Source of the DNA: Candidatus Micrarchaeia archaeon
GTDB lineage: Archaea; Micrarchaeota; Micrarchaeia; Anstonellales; Bilamarchaeaceae
Reading direction: 5' to 3'
DNA length: 9,203 nt
Assembly (NCBI GenBank): GCA_041650355.1
Contig: JBAZLI010000036.1
Span: 1 to 9,203, forward strand
Shown: positions 1-5,517 of the stretch, one piece after another
Numbering within the stretch: the first letter of the stretch is position 1
Layout of the letters: every line of letters begins with the position of its first letter
Made by a program: the position numbers and the translations under genes
The notes under the pieces: generated by a model
Database searches by the model: none
Seen by the model: the letters and a program-made list of their open reading frames with translations, nothing else
Told to the model about the DNA's origin: nothing

Positions 1-1019
1 GCGCTTTCCGGAGCCGAGGCAAGGCTGACGCCATTATAGTCGCAGGGGACGTTTTCGACACGAAGATACCGAAGCTGGAGACGCTCAAGCGCGCGGCGGA
101 CATGTTTTCCGGGAGAAAAAAGCCCATATTCATAATACACGGGAACCACGAGCGGAGAAGCAGGGACATGACCAACCCGGTCCAGCTCCTTTCGAAACTG
201 GCCGGAGTGAAGTACGTGCACGCAGGGACCGAAATCATCGAAGCCGGAGGAGAACGCGTCTCGATAACGTGCATGGGCAGCGTCCCGGAGGATGTGGCGA
301 GGGAGGCGCTGAAAAAGGTGCTGGCCCTGCCGGTTCCTGGCGCAGATTTCAGGATTCTCATGATTCACCAGTCCATAAAGGAGCTGGTTTACGGCGGGGA
401 AGACGAGCTTTCGCTGGATGATTTGCGCGACCTGGAATTCGACTTGATAGTGGACGGGCACATACACAAATACCACTCCGAACTGGACGGGAAACTGCTC
501 ATTCCCGGGAGCACCGTAATCACCCAGCTCAGGAACGACGAACAGGGCGAAAGGGGCTACATTTTGTACGATACCGGAAAAAAGGAGCACACCTTCCAGC
601 CCATAGCGAGCCGGCTGTTCTTCTATTCGGAAGTCGCGCTGGAAAACGCGGCGCTCGAGGACGCGAAAAACTCGGTGCTGGAAAGAATCCAGGGGCTGAG
701 GGAGGATCACGAGGGCGCAATAGTGAAAGTCAGGATTACCGGCACGCTGAAGCATGGCCTTTCTGCAGGCGATTTCTCGATTTCATGCCCCGAAGGCGTT
801 TTCGTGCAGAACGCGCTGGACAGCGAAAGCGCGGCAGATAAGATAAAAAAGCTGCGCGAGAAGAGCGAGGATGGCGTTTCAGTCAGGGAAGCCGCGCTGA
901 AGAGGCTTGCCCAGAAAGTCAGGGGCAAGGTGGCGTTCGACCCTGTCGAGATGTTCGAAAAGCTGGCGGAAAGCGCCGATGCAGGGCAGGAATGCCTCGA
1001 GGCAAGGAAGGGTGCTTAG
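1..1019 (+). CDS. mre11: Mre11-type DNA double-strand-break repair nuclease (5' end outside window)
   Basis: This is the calcineurin-like metallophosphoesterase subunit of the Mre11-Rad50 complex, which processes DNA ends before recombination. The reading frame is open to the left edge (first full codon at 3), giving 338 visible residues. In visible numbering the phosphoesterase motifs appear in order: GDVFD (15-19), GNHE (47-50), MIHQS with its His at 122, and GHIH (His 153 and 155). The IPGST segment just after is also typical of Mre11. The N-terminal DxH motif must lie upstream. The C-terminal ~140 residues fit the capping/Rad50-binding region and are poorly conserved, ending in a helical, basic stretch. 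An internal ATG at 102 would remove the GDVFD motif, so it is not the start. The glycosyltransferase follows after one base, suggesting co-transcription. No rad50, herA or nurA lies inside the window. A related exonuclease SbcD-like label is the main alternative. Confidence 0.9.
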   Translation, partial: AFRSRGKADAIIVAGDVFDTKIPKLETLKRAADMFSGRKKPIFIIHGNHERRSRDMTNPVQLLSKLAGVKYVHAGTEIIEAGGERVSITCMGSVPEDVAREALKKVLALPVPGADFRILMIHQSIKELVYGGEDELSLDDLRDLEFDLIVDGHIHKYHSELDGKLLIPGSTVITQLRNDEQGERGYILYDTGKKEHTFQPIASRLFFYSEVALENAALEDAKNSVLERIQGLREDHEGAIVKVRITGTLKHGLSAGDFSISCPEGVFVQNALDSESAADKIKKLREKSEDGVSVREAALKRLAQKVRGKVAFDPVEMFEKLAESADAGQECLEARKGA

Positions 1020-1020
1020 C

Positions 1021-1770
1021 ATGACTGAATCCAAAGTGCTGTATTCCAATCCAAGGGAGGGGATGCCCAGAGTTTCCATAATCATGCCCACGCTGAACGA
1101 GGAAAAATACTTAATCGAGGCCCTGGAGTCCATAAAGAACCAGGGGGACCGCATATCCTATGAGCTCATAGTGATTGACGGGGGCAGCACCGACAGGACG
1201 ATTGGGATAGCGAAGAAATACGCGGACCTCATACTGCACGAGCCCGTGAAGAAGATAGGGGTCGCGAGGAACACAGGGGCGTTCAGGGCCAGGGGCGAGT
1301 ATCTGGTTTGCGCGAACGGCGACACGATCTACGCGAAAGGTTGGCTCAAGAACATCATAAAGCCGTTCGAAAAGAGGAACATCGTCGCGGTCACCGGCAG
1401 AATACTCCCCAAAGACGGGGACATTGTGGACAAGGTGTTCGCGAACAGCATACTACACCCCACTGCATACCTGCTTTCCAAGGTGAAGATGCACTACGTG
1501 GATTCGTCGAGCATGGCCATGAGAAGGGATATCTTCCTGAAAGTGGGGGGCTTCGACAGCAAGCTCAAGAGCGGGGAAGACACCGAACTCTTGAAAAGGA
1601 TGAAAAAACACGGGAAAATAGTGTACGCGAAGGACTCGCTGGCGCTTGTCTCGATGCGCAGGGTGAAGAAATGGGGCAAGGCGTATTACATGTATTTCCA
1701 CACCACGAATTTCCTCAAGGCCCACCTGCTGGACAAGGGCCACGACCGCTACGAGCCAATCAGGGAGTAG
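1021..1770 (+). CDS. Family 2 (GT-A fold) glycosyltransferase, short soluble form
   Basis: A nucleotide-sugar glycosyltransferase of 249 aa, probably acting at the cytoplasmic membrane face in surface polysaccharide or N-glycan assembly; acceptor and sugar cannot be read from sequence. Visible motifs: PRVSIIMPTLNEEKYL (16-31), the nucleotide-binding VIDGGSTDRT (51-60), the DXD position reading ANGDT (98-102), and the acceptor-side GEDTEL (185-190). Normal family members have D-x-D at the metal site; here the first Asp is Asn. There is no hydrophobic segment long enough for a membrane anchor. I chose ATG 1021 rather than an upstream in-frame start at 907 because 1021 lies one base after the mre11 stop, has a GGTG-type ribosome binding site about 6 nt upstream, and starts just before the conserved N-terminal strand. 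The last 11 nt overlap the convergent DUF2797 gene. Confidence 0.9.
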   Translation: MTESKVLYSNPREGMPRVSIIMPTLNEEKYLIEALESIKNQGDRISYELIVIDGGSTDRTIGIAKKYADLILHEPVKKIGVARNTGAFRARGEYLVCANGDTIYAKGWLKNIIKPFEKRNIVAVTGRILPKDGDIVDKVFANSILHPTAYLLSKVKMHYVDSSSMAMRRDIFLKVGGFDSKLKSGEDTELLKRMKKHGKIVYAKDSLALVSMRRVKKWGKAYYMYFHTTNFLKAHLLDKGHDRYEPIRE

Positions 1771-2515
1771 AGAAGCTGAAGCCCGGCTTCACAGCCATGT
1801 TTATGCAGAAATCCGAGCTGTCGCGCCTGAAGAAAAGCAGCTGGCCCTTGTTCCCCGTAACCGCTCCTTCTATTTCCCTGGCTTCCTCGAACGCGGCCGG
1901 GACCTTGTGAGCGAGCGCATTGACCTTCATTTCGCCCTCGACGCCGCTGAGCAGCCCGCTTTCTATTATTCTGGACACGCATTGCTCGATGCGCTCCCTC
2001 TGCGGGCCAATTTTGAGAAGCTTCATCTTCTGCGAGGAAGTCACGCCGTTCCTCAGCCCGAATGCCTGCTGGGCCGCGTATTCTATGGAGTACGCGGATT
2101 CGGCGTCCTCTGTCCTAGCTATCTCAGCGAAAAAGTCCGCGCCCTGCTCGGTTACGCGCTCGTGCAGGCGCGCTGTCCGCGTAACGCCGCACTTGAGCAC
2201 ATGGGCGAATGAGGTTACATAAACGCTGAACTGCTGCCCGCGGAACTTTTCGTAAGCCGCCTCGAATCCAGCGTAATCAAGGCGCGTGTACATCCTTGAT
2301 ATGTCCCTGGACGCGCAGGGCGCGCATTGCTTCTTTCCCGGGAACAGGATGGGGCAGCGGTGCATATGCTCCCCGTCATTGTAGCCAGTGCAAAACCTTT
2401 CGGCGCTGAACGAGAGCGAGAGCTCGCCTTTCAATTCCGCGGCTTCGGGTCCCCCTTCCCCCCAGAAGCTGAGCGTGCCCTGGAGAGGAAGGAATGAAAT
2501 CATGTGGCCGCGCAT
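1760..2515 (-). CDS. DUF2797-family Cys-rich protein
   Basis: 251 aa, function unknown. Two regions match my memory of the DUF2797 family: a putative zinc site with Cys42, Cys54, Cys64 and Cys67 (C-x11-C-x9-C-x2-C, around the segment HRCPILFPGKKQC), and a segment VYVTSFAHVLKCGVTR (98-113) followed by ERVTEQGAD (119-127) and SIEYAAQQAF (143-152). The VY...KCGVT...R...E order resembles the GIY-YIG nuclease core, so a nucleic-acid role is possible; that is inference. A TTG start at 2566 is available, but ATG 2515 is preferred: a box A (TTTTTAA on the minus strand, 2538-2544) lies the right distance upstream for a leaderless transcript starting at this ATG. The 3' end overlaps the convergent glycosyltransferase by 11 nt. 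Confidence 0.78.
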   Translation of the reverse strand: MRGHMISFLPLQGTLSFWGEGGPEAAELKGELSLSFSAERFCTGYNDGEHMHRCPILFPGKKQCAPCASRDISRMYTRLDYAGFEAAYEKFRGQQFSVYVTSFAHVLKCGVTRTARLHERVTEQGADFFAEIARTEDAESAYSIEYAAQQAFGLRNGVTSSQKMKLLKIGPQRERIEQCVSRIIESGLLSGVEGEMKVNALAHKVPAAFEEAREIEGAVTGNKGQLLFFRRDSSDFCINMAVKPGFSFSTP

Positions 2516-2537
2516 GCTGGATAGATGCTGACGGAGG

Positions 2538-2544
2538 TTAAAAA
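2538..2544 (-). promoter_or_regulatory. Box A promoter of the DUF2797 gene (leaderless)
   Basis: TTTTTAA on the minus strand, about 23-29 nt before ATG 2515. The geometry places transcription start at or within a base or two of the ATG, so the mRNA is predicted leaderless. No GGTGA-like ribosome binding site precedes the ATG. It lies back-to-back with the plus-strand box A at 2570-2577. Confidence 0.6.
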
Positions 2545-2569
2545 GGCGCGAGGGCGTGGTTTCCAATGG

Positions 2570-2577
2570 TTTTTATA
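2570..2577 (+). promoter_or_regulatory. Box A promoter of the 374-aa gene (leaderless)
   Basis: TTTTTATA, ending 21 nt before ATG 2599. This geometry predicts transcription start at about 2599 and so a leaderless mRNA. It also argues against the in-frame ATG at 2566, which lies upstream of the box. Confidence 0.65.
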
Positions 2578-2598
2578 CCTTCCAGGGCGTATAAGCAC

Positions 2599-3723
2599 AT
2601 GGACGAACACCTGAAACTGCTCAACAAAGCAGAGGTGGAATTCAGGCTCCTGAACCCGATGGTGGAGCTTTCTGTTCCGGTCCAGTCATTTTTTCCCACC
2701 ATGCTCGCCATAAACGCCGAGCTCATGGCTGAAAAAACAAAGGAGGCCGGGCTGAAGATGCACAAGCTTGTGGAAAACACCAAGGGATTCGTGGGCAAAA
2801 GCGAGAGGCAGCAGAGTTCCTTCCAGAAGCCGGACAAGCAGGAAATAGCGAAAGGCGAAACAGAGACGAAAACCTACTGCCTGGTATATTTCAACCCCGA
2901 AACCAGGAAAAGCGAGATTGTTGAGGGAGAAGTGTCGCTGCAATACGAGGACGAGACCCAGCAGGTGATAGAGGAGGGGCTGGGGCAGAGGTCTGCATAC
3001 AATATATACTCATACATAGCCACGCCCATGATAAAGGAGTACGTGGACGAGGCTGTGCTCAGGGAGATAATGGATAAAATAAAGATTGAATCCCCGGACC
3101 CGTTCGGAGGGGGCTCGGCGGTAATTGTTGCCCACGAGGACATAAAGGGCCAGGTTGCTGAGAAAAAGGAGGGCGAGGCAAAGGCCGAAGCCGCGAAAGC
3201 GCAAACTGTGCATAGTGCGCAGCTAGAAATTAAAAGCGCGGCAGCAGTCAGGCAGGCCGAGATTGTCGCGGTTCAGCCCGCAATAGCGCCACCCATTCAG
3301 GTAAAAAATGAAAAAATGGATGGTAAAAAGGCCGAGATTGTCGCGGTTCATCCCATAAAGATAAACTACGCCGCCTTGGACAAGAAGACACTTGAGAAGT
3401 ACGGGGAAAAGATAATAGCGCTGGAAGTAGCTGAAAAAAGGAGAATAGGTGTTGAGGAACAGCTTTCTACGAACATCGTGGTTGTTGATTCGGTGGTCAG
3501 GAAGCTCGAATTGCCCGGGGCCGACAGGCAGAAGCTGGTGGAGGCGCTGCCAGTCCTTACCCGGGCCAGAGTGAAGGGACTTATCAGGAAGAATAAAAGA
3601 ACGACTAAAAAGCAGATAAGGGATTTCCTGCTCAAGGACTCGCAGTTCCTCAGGGCGGTAAAAACAAAAGTCGGAGCGATGCGCGTCACCGACATTTTTA
3701 AGGCCGTGCTGAAATTGAAATGA
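2599..3723 (+). CDS. Hypothetical protein, 374 aa, with charged linker
   Basis: I do not recognise the family. The predicted protein is soluble, with no signal peptide or membrane segment. It reads as an N-terminal helical region (1-80), a mixed region containing CLVYFNPETRKSEIVEG (94-110) and PDPFGGGSAVIVAHE (166-180), a low-complexity Lys/Glu/Ala linker (about 185-245), and a basic C-terminal domain (250-374) rich in Lys/Arg ending in MRVTDIFKAVLKLK. The basic C-terminus could bind nucleic acid, but nothing proves this. The linker holds AEIVAV twice, 25 codons apart, encoded by an identical 22-nt direct repeat. The start at 2599 is chosen over 2566 because of the box A placement. It ends 5 nt before the convergent L40e gene. 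Confidence 0.75.
   Translation: MDEHLKLLNKAEVEFRLLNPMVELSVPVQSFFPTMLAINAELMAEKTKEAGLKMHKLVENTKGFVGKSERQQSSFQKPDKQEIAKGETETKTYCLVYFNPETRKSEIVEGEVSLQYEDETQQVIEEGLGQRSAYNIYSYIATPMIKEYVDEAVLREIMDKIKIESPDPFGGGSAVIVAHEDIKGQVAEKKEGEAKAEAAKAQTVHSAQLEIKSAAAVRQAEIVAVQPAIAPPIQVKNEKMDGKKAEIVAVHPIKINYAALDKKTLEKYGEKIIALEVAEKRRIGVEEQLSTNIVVVDSVVRKLELPGADRQKLVEALPVLTRARVKGLIRKNKRTTKKQIRDFLLKDSQFLRAVKTKVGAMRVTDIFKAVLKLK
3254..3350 (+). repeat. In-frame 22-nt direct repeat within the 374-aa gene
   Basis: Positions 3254-3275 and 3329-3350 are identical over 22 nt, with a period of 75 nt (25 codons). Both encode AEIVAV plus flanking codons in the same frame. The sequence between copies codes for a Pro/Ile/Lys-rich linker. 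The identity at the DNA level, including synonymous positions, suggests a recent tandem duplication of linker sequence. Confidence 0.85.
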
Positions 3724-3728
3724 AAGGG

Positions 3729-3881
3729 CTACTTCTTCGCCCTTATGTCCTTTCTTTTTGGCCTCATGAACCTGGAGCCGCAGTTCCTGCACTTAGCGAC
3801 TCCCTTCTTGTTCCTGGTCTTGCATTTCCTGCATATCACTATCTTGATTATTTCAGCGTCAGCTTCTGCGAATTTACCCAT
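3729..3881 (-). CDS. rpl40e: 50S ribosomal protein L40e
   Basis: 50 aa. The product is the small zinc-ribbon protein of the archaeal large ribosomal subunit. Four Cys form the ribbon: Cys17, Cys20, Cys31 and Cys34 (C-x2-C-x10-C-x2-C), in the pattern CRKCKTRN...KCRNCGS, followed by the basic tail FMRPKRKDIRAKK. Length and motif order match archaeal L40e. ATG 3881 is supported by an AGGTGA ribosome binding site 6 nt upstream and a box A at 3926-3935. It is transcribed alone, convergent with the 374-aa gene, with a 5-nt gap between stop codons. The ORF is too short for many gene callers and is easily missed. Confidence 0.93.
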   Translation of the reverse strand: MGKFAEADAEIIKIVICRKCKTRNKKGVAKCRNCGSRFMRPKRKDIRAKK

Positions 3882-3887
3882 ATGAAA

Positions 3888-3935
3888 TCACCTGATATGA
3901 TAGAGAATGTTATTGAATCGGCAAACTTTAAAAAT
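3888..3935 (-). promoter_or_regulatory. rpl40e promoter and ribosome binding site
   Basis: Minus-strand box A ATTTTTAAAG (3926-3935) predicts transcription start near 3905, giving a leader of about 24 nt. An AGGTGA Shine-Dalgarno (3888-3893) sits 6 nt before ATG 3881. The same GGTGA core precedes the LSm and NYN genes and the 14-codon ORF in this window. Confidence 0.6.
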
Positions 3936-3991
3936 AATGCGATGGGAAATTCTTCCTTATTCTGATCGAGGCACGACCAATTTGTCTTCAT

Positions 3992-4073
3992 AACGACCTA
4001 TTCTTCGTCGAAACGAAGAATGGTCCATATTTCGATGCGTCGAAATATCGGACAAACGGTCCATAAAGTCGTT
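3992..4073. other. 82-nt cloverleaf-capable sequence (outer stem plus three hairpins)
   Basis: The following pairings can all coexist. The outer stem is AACGAC (3992-3997) with GTCGTT (4068-4073). Hairpin 1 is a perfect 9-bp stem ATTCTTCGT / ACGAAGAAT (4000-4021) with tetraloop CGAA. Hairpin 2 is a perfect 9-bp stem ATATTTCGA / TCGAAATAT (4027-4048) with tetraloop TGCG. Hairpin 3 is GGAC / GTCC (4050-4062) with a 5-nt loop. Alternatives compete: GACC (3995-3998) can extend hairpin 1 with GGTC (4022-4025), and TCC (4024-4026) can extend hairpin 2 with GGA (4050-4052), each past a one-base bulge. It lies outside the predicted L40e and TnpB mRNAs. It may be the left-end structure of the TnpB element, an independent mobile palindrome, or a structured RNA. 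It does not match tRNA: there is no T-loop and no usable anticodon arm. Confidence 0.75.
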
Positions 4074-4136
4074 GCGATGACTTATCGGACGGCGAAACAT
4101 CCTTGATATGCACTGGAAACCACCCGTCATTTTTCC

Positions 4137-4145
4137 TATATAAAG
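4137..4145 (+). promoter_or_regulatory. Box A of tnpB, symmetric enough to act both ways
   Basis: TATATAAAG centred about 26 nt before ATG 4167, so tnpB is predicted to be leaderless. Read on the minus strand the same bases give CTTTATATA, an equally good box A, which would start a leftward transcript near 4116 running through the cloverleaf sequence. Confidence 0.6.
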
Positions 4146-4166
4146 CTGCGACATGTTCAGAAATTC

Positions 4167-5330
4167 ATGCGTGCTTTGAGGGCCTGGAAGTATCGCCTCT
4201 ATCCAACCAGAATGCAGGAAGTGCAATTGGAAGAGCATCTTGGTGCATGCAGAGTTCTTTGGAATTCCCTGCTTGAATATGTAAAAACTTACTATCAGCA
4301 GACGGGGAAATTTCCTTCAAGAAAGCAGCTTTACGCGATTGCCAAGCCAGACTTCCTCTTCTCTCAAGTGGCCCAGAATGTGGCAGACCGGCTGCACAAA
4401 GCCCTGATGCTGATGGTGAAAATGAAAAAGGCAGGACGGAAGGCTGGATTTCCAAGATTCAAGTCTGAGGAACGCATGAGGTCTTTTTGCTACCCCCAAT
4501 TCGGCTTCAGGCTCAACGGGAAGAAGCTTGAGCTCTCAAAAATCGGCGCCATAAACATCAAAAAGCACAGGGAATTGGAAGGAGAAATCAAGACCCTCAC
4601 GATAAAAAAAGCGCGATCTGGCAGATGGCACGCGGTTTTCATAACCGAAAAAGAGTTAACACCTGCAAGTAGAGATGGAGAAAGCACGGGGATTGATTTG
4701 GGCATAGAGAATTTCGCATATTTAAGCAACGGTGAAGTGATTCCCAACCCCAGACATCTCAAGCTGGGAGAAGAGCGCCTGAAAAAGGCGCAGCAGATGC
4801 TCTCAAGGAAAAAGAAGGGGAGTGGCAACAGAACAAAGGCCAGGCTGAAGCTGGCAAGGGCGCACGAGGCGCTTGCAAACAGGAGAATGGATTTCCTCCA
4901 CAAACTGAGCAAGAAGATTGCTGGCGCATACTCGCTCATCGCACTGGAAAACCTGGACGTGAAAGGGATGTCTGGCTCTTTCCTTGCAAAGCACATACTC
5001 GACTGCGGCTGGACAGGATTCATCCACATGCTGCGCTACAAAGCGGAAGAAGCTGGTGGCGCAGTAGTGCTGGTTGACCCTGCCAACACTTCACAAAGAT
5101 GTAGTAGCTGCAGTCGAGTTGCAAAAAAATCGCTTGCAGAAAGGTGGCATAGTTGCGCATGCGGCGCTTCAATGCATCGGGACCTCAATGCAGCAATAAA
5201 CATACTCCAACGAGCTACCGGCGGAACGCCGGGAAGTCACGCTCCCGGAGAAGCTATCTCTACCCATTATAAAGTCAATGGGCAAATATCTTCAGTGAAG
5301 GAAGAAGCCCACGGCTTCAGCCGTGGATAG
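4167..5330 (+). CDS. tnpB: TnpB, RNA-guided RuvC-like endonuclease of IS200/IS605 elements
   Basis: 387 aa, full length and uninterrupted. TnpB is the ancestor of Cas12: it uses an RNA made from the element's right end to cut DNA next to a short motif, favouring element retention. Visible parts: N-terminal helix-turn-helix/wedge region beginning MRALRAWKYRLYPT, RuvC-I Asp177 in GIDLGIENFA, RuvC-II Glu261 in ALENLDVKGM, a zinc ribbon with Cys312, Cys315, Cys330 and Cys332, and RuvC-III Asp339 in HRDLNAAINIL. All three acidic residues and all four Cys are kept, so it is predicted active. The C-terminal ~40 residues are encoded by the hairpin-rich right end and are probably not folded. The start codon is supported by the TATA box about 26 nt upstream. 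It lies between L40e and tRNA-Thr, in a somewhat AT-richer segment than its neighbours. Confidence 0.95.
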   Translation: MRALRAWKYRLYPTRMQEVQLEEHLGACRVLWNSLLEYVKTYYQQTGKFPSRKQLYAIAKPDFLFSQVAQNVADRLHKALMLMVKMKKAGRKAGFPRFKSEERMRSFCYPQFGFRLNGKKLELSKIGAINIKKHRELEGEIKTLTIKKARSGRWHAVFITEKELTPASRDGESTGIDLGIENFAYLSNGEVIPNPRHLKLGEERLKKAQQMLSRKKKGSGNRTKARLKLARAHEALANRRMDFLHKLSKKIAGAYSLIALENLDVKGMSGSFLAKHILDCGWTGFIHMLRYKAEEAGGAVVLVDPANTSQRCSSCSRVAKKSLAERWHSCACGASMHRDLNAAINILQRATGGTPGSHAPGEAISTHYKVNGQISSVKEEAHGFSRG

Positions 5331-5355
5331 TTCACATATGTGCCGAGAGCCAATA
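5218..5355 (+). ncRNA. Probable omega/reRNA of TnpB, overlapping the tnpB 3' end
   Basis: Closely packed hairpins are visible: CCGGCG/CGCCGG with GAA triloop (5218-5232), the competing CCGGGA/TCCCGG (5229-5248), CCCATT/AATGGG (5263-5282), and the terminal CCACGGC/GCCGTGG (5309-5326), which has an alternative GAAGCC/GGCTTC fold (5304-5318). The scaffold should end at TTCAC (5331-5335). The following ~20 nt (from 5336) would act as the guide, and these are the bases just upstream of tRNA-Thr. The 5' end is approximate. The role is inferred from known TnpB systems. Confidence 0.6.
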
Positions 5356-5364
5356 TATTCCGAA

Positions 5365-5481
5365 GCCTCAGTAGCTCAGTGGATAGAGCGCCTGTCTTGT
5401 AGCCCTTTTCCGCATTCGAGAAAGCGTTAACGGAAAAAGCCGGAAAACAGGAGGCCCCGAGTTCAATTCTCGGCTGGGGCT
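5365..5481 (+). tRNA. trnT(ugu): tRNA-Thr(UGU) with a 44-nt anticodon-loop intron
   Basis: The cloverleaf folds fully. The acceptor is GCCTCAG/CTGGGGC (5365-5371 with 5474-5480, one G-U pair). The D-stem is GCTC/GAGC (5374-5377, 5386-5389) with a GG-containing loop. The anticodon stem is CCTGT/ACAGG (5391-5395, 5447-5451), the variable loop has 5 nt, and the T-stem is CCGAG/CTCGG with T-loop TTCAATT (5462-5468). The anticodon TGT is at 5398-5400. Discriminator U73 (5481), G1-C72 and C2-G71 agree with archaeal Thr identity. CCA is not encoded. The short variable loop excludes a Ser reading of the ambiguous splice. A T6 run at 5488-5493 can end transcription. The upstream region is occupied by the TnpB right end. 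Confidence 0.93.
5402..5445 (+). other. tRNA-Thr intron, position 37/38
   Basis: Removing 5402-5445 restores a 7-nt anticodon loop (CTTGTA plus A38 at 5446). The intron holds a 7-bp stem TTTTCCG/CGGAAAA (5405-5411 and 5431-5437 approximately). The bulge-helix-bulge is relaxed: the 4-bp central helix CTTG with CCGG has one U-C mismatch. The cut site is assigned by the mature fold; a shift by one base to 36/37 gives the same mature tRNA but a worse helix. Confidence 0.8.
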
Positions 5482-5487
5482 AAAACG

Positions 5488-5500
5488 TTTTTTAATTAAA
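5488..5500 (+). promoter_or_regulatory. T-run/box A shared by the tRNA-Thr 3' end and hydrolase promoter
   Basis: TTTTTTAATTAAA starts 7 nt after the tRNA discriminator and is centred about 24 nt before ATG 5518. The T6 part can act as the archaeal terminator of the tRNA, while the AT-rich core has box A geometry for a leaderless hydrolase mRNA. Confidence 0.55.
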
Positions 5501-5517
5501 GCCTGGGAAATAGGTTC

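Larger units (their letters stand above)
4137..5335 (+). mobile_element. IS200/IS605-superfamily TnpB-only element (left end not resolved)
   Basis: It contains one complete tnpB and no Y1 tyrosine transposase (tnpA) within the window. The right end shows the signature of this group: a 7-bp hairpin CCACGGC/GCCGTGG with TTCA loop (5309-5326), then AGTTCAC ending at 5335. The left coordinate given is only the tnpB promoter; the true left end lies somewhere between the L40e promoter (3935) and there, and may include the cloverleaf at 3992-4073. No target duplication is expected in this family. Mobility would need a TnpA supplied from elsewhere. Confidence 0.7.

Noticed and set aside
907..1020. 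Longer N-terminus for the glycosyltransferase from ATG 907
   Set aside because: The extension lies entirely inside mre11 in another frame and adds no recognisable glycosyltransferase sequence; ATG 1021 has a ribosome binding site.
1308..1910. 200-aa plus-strand ORF overlapping the glycosyltransferase
   Set aside because: It is a shifted-frame shadow, rich in Arg/His/Gln, with no domain and no promoter or ribosome binding site.
3254..3350. Two 22-nt repeats as a CRISPR remnant
   Set aside because: Only two copies, in frame inside a coding region, with no palindrome and no cas genes.
3223..3965. Large minus and plus ORFs around the L40e gene (3223-3792 and 3720-3965)
   Set aside because: They are antisense or frame-shifted readings of the 374-aa gene and L40e, which have clear features of their own.
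3992..4073. Cloverleaf as a degenerate tRNA gene
   Set aside because: It has no T-loop TTCRA, no D-loop pattern and 9-bp arms with 4-nt loops, unlike any tRNA arm.
3936..4136. Exact left boundary and target motif of the TnpB element
   Set aside because: No sequence comparison is available and the family makes no target duplication; several TTAT-like sites fit equally.
4490..5029. 179-aa minus-strand ORF inside tnpB
   Set aside because: It is antisense to a fully conserved tnpB; Ser/Leu-rich composition is typical of shadow frames.
5352..5359. AATATATT as the box A of tRNA-Thr
   Set aside because: It ends only 6 nt before tRNA position 1, too close for box A-to-start spacing of about 25 nt.
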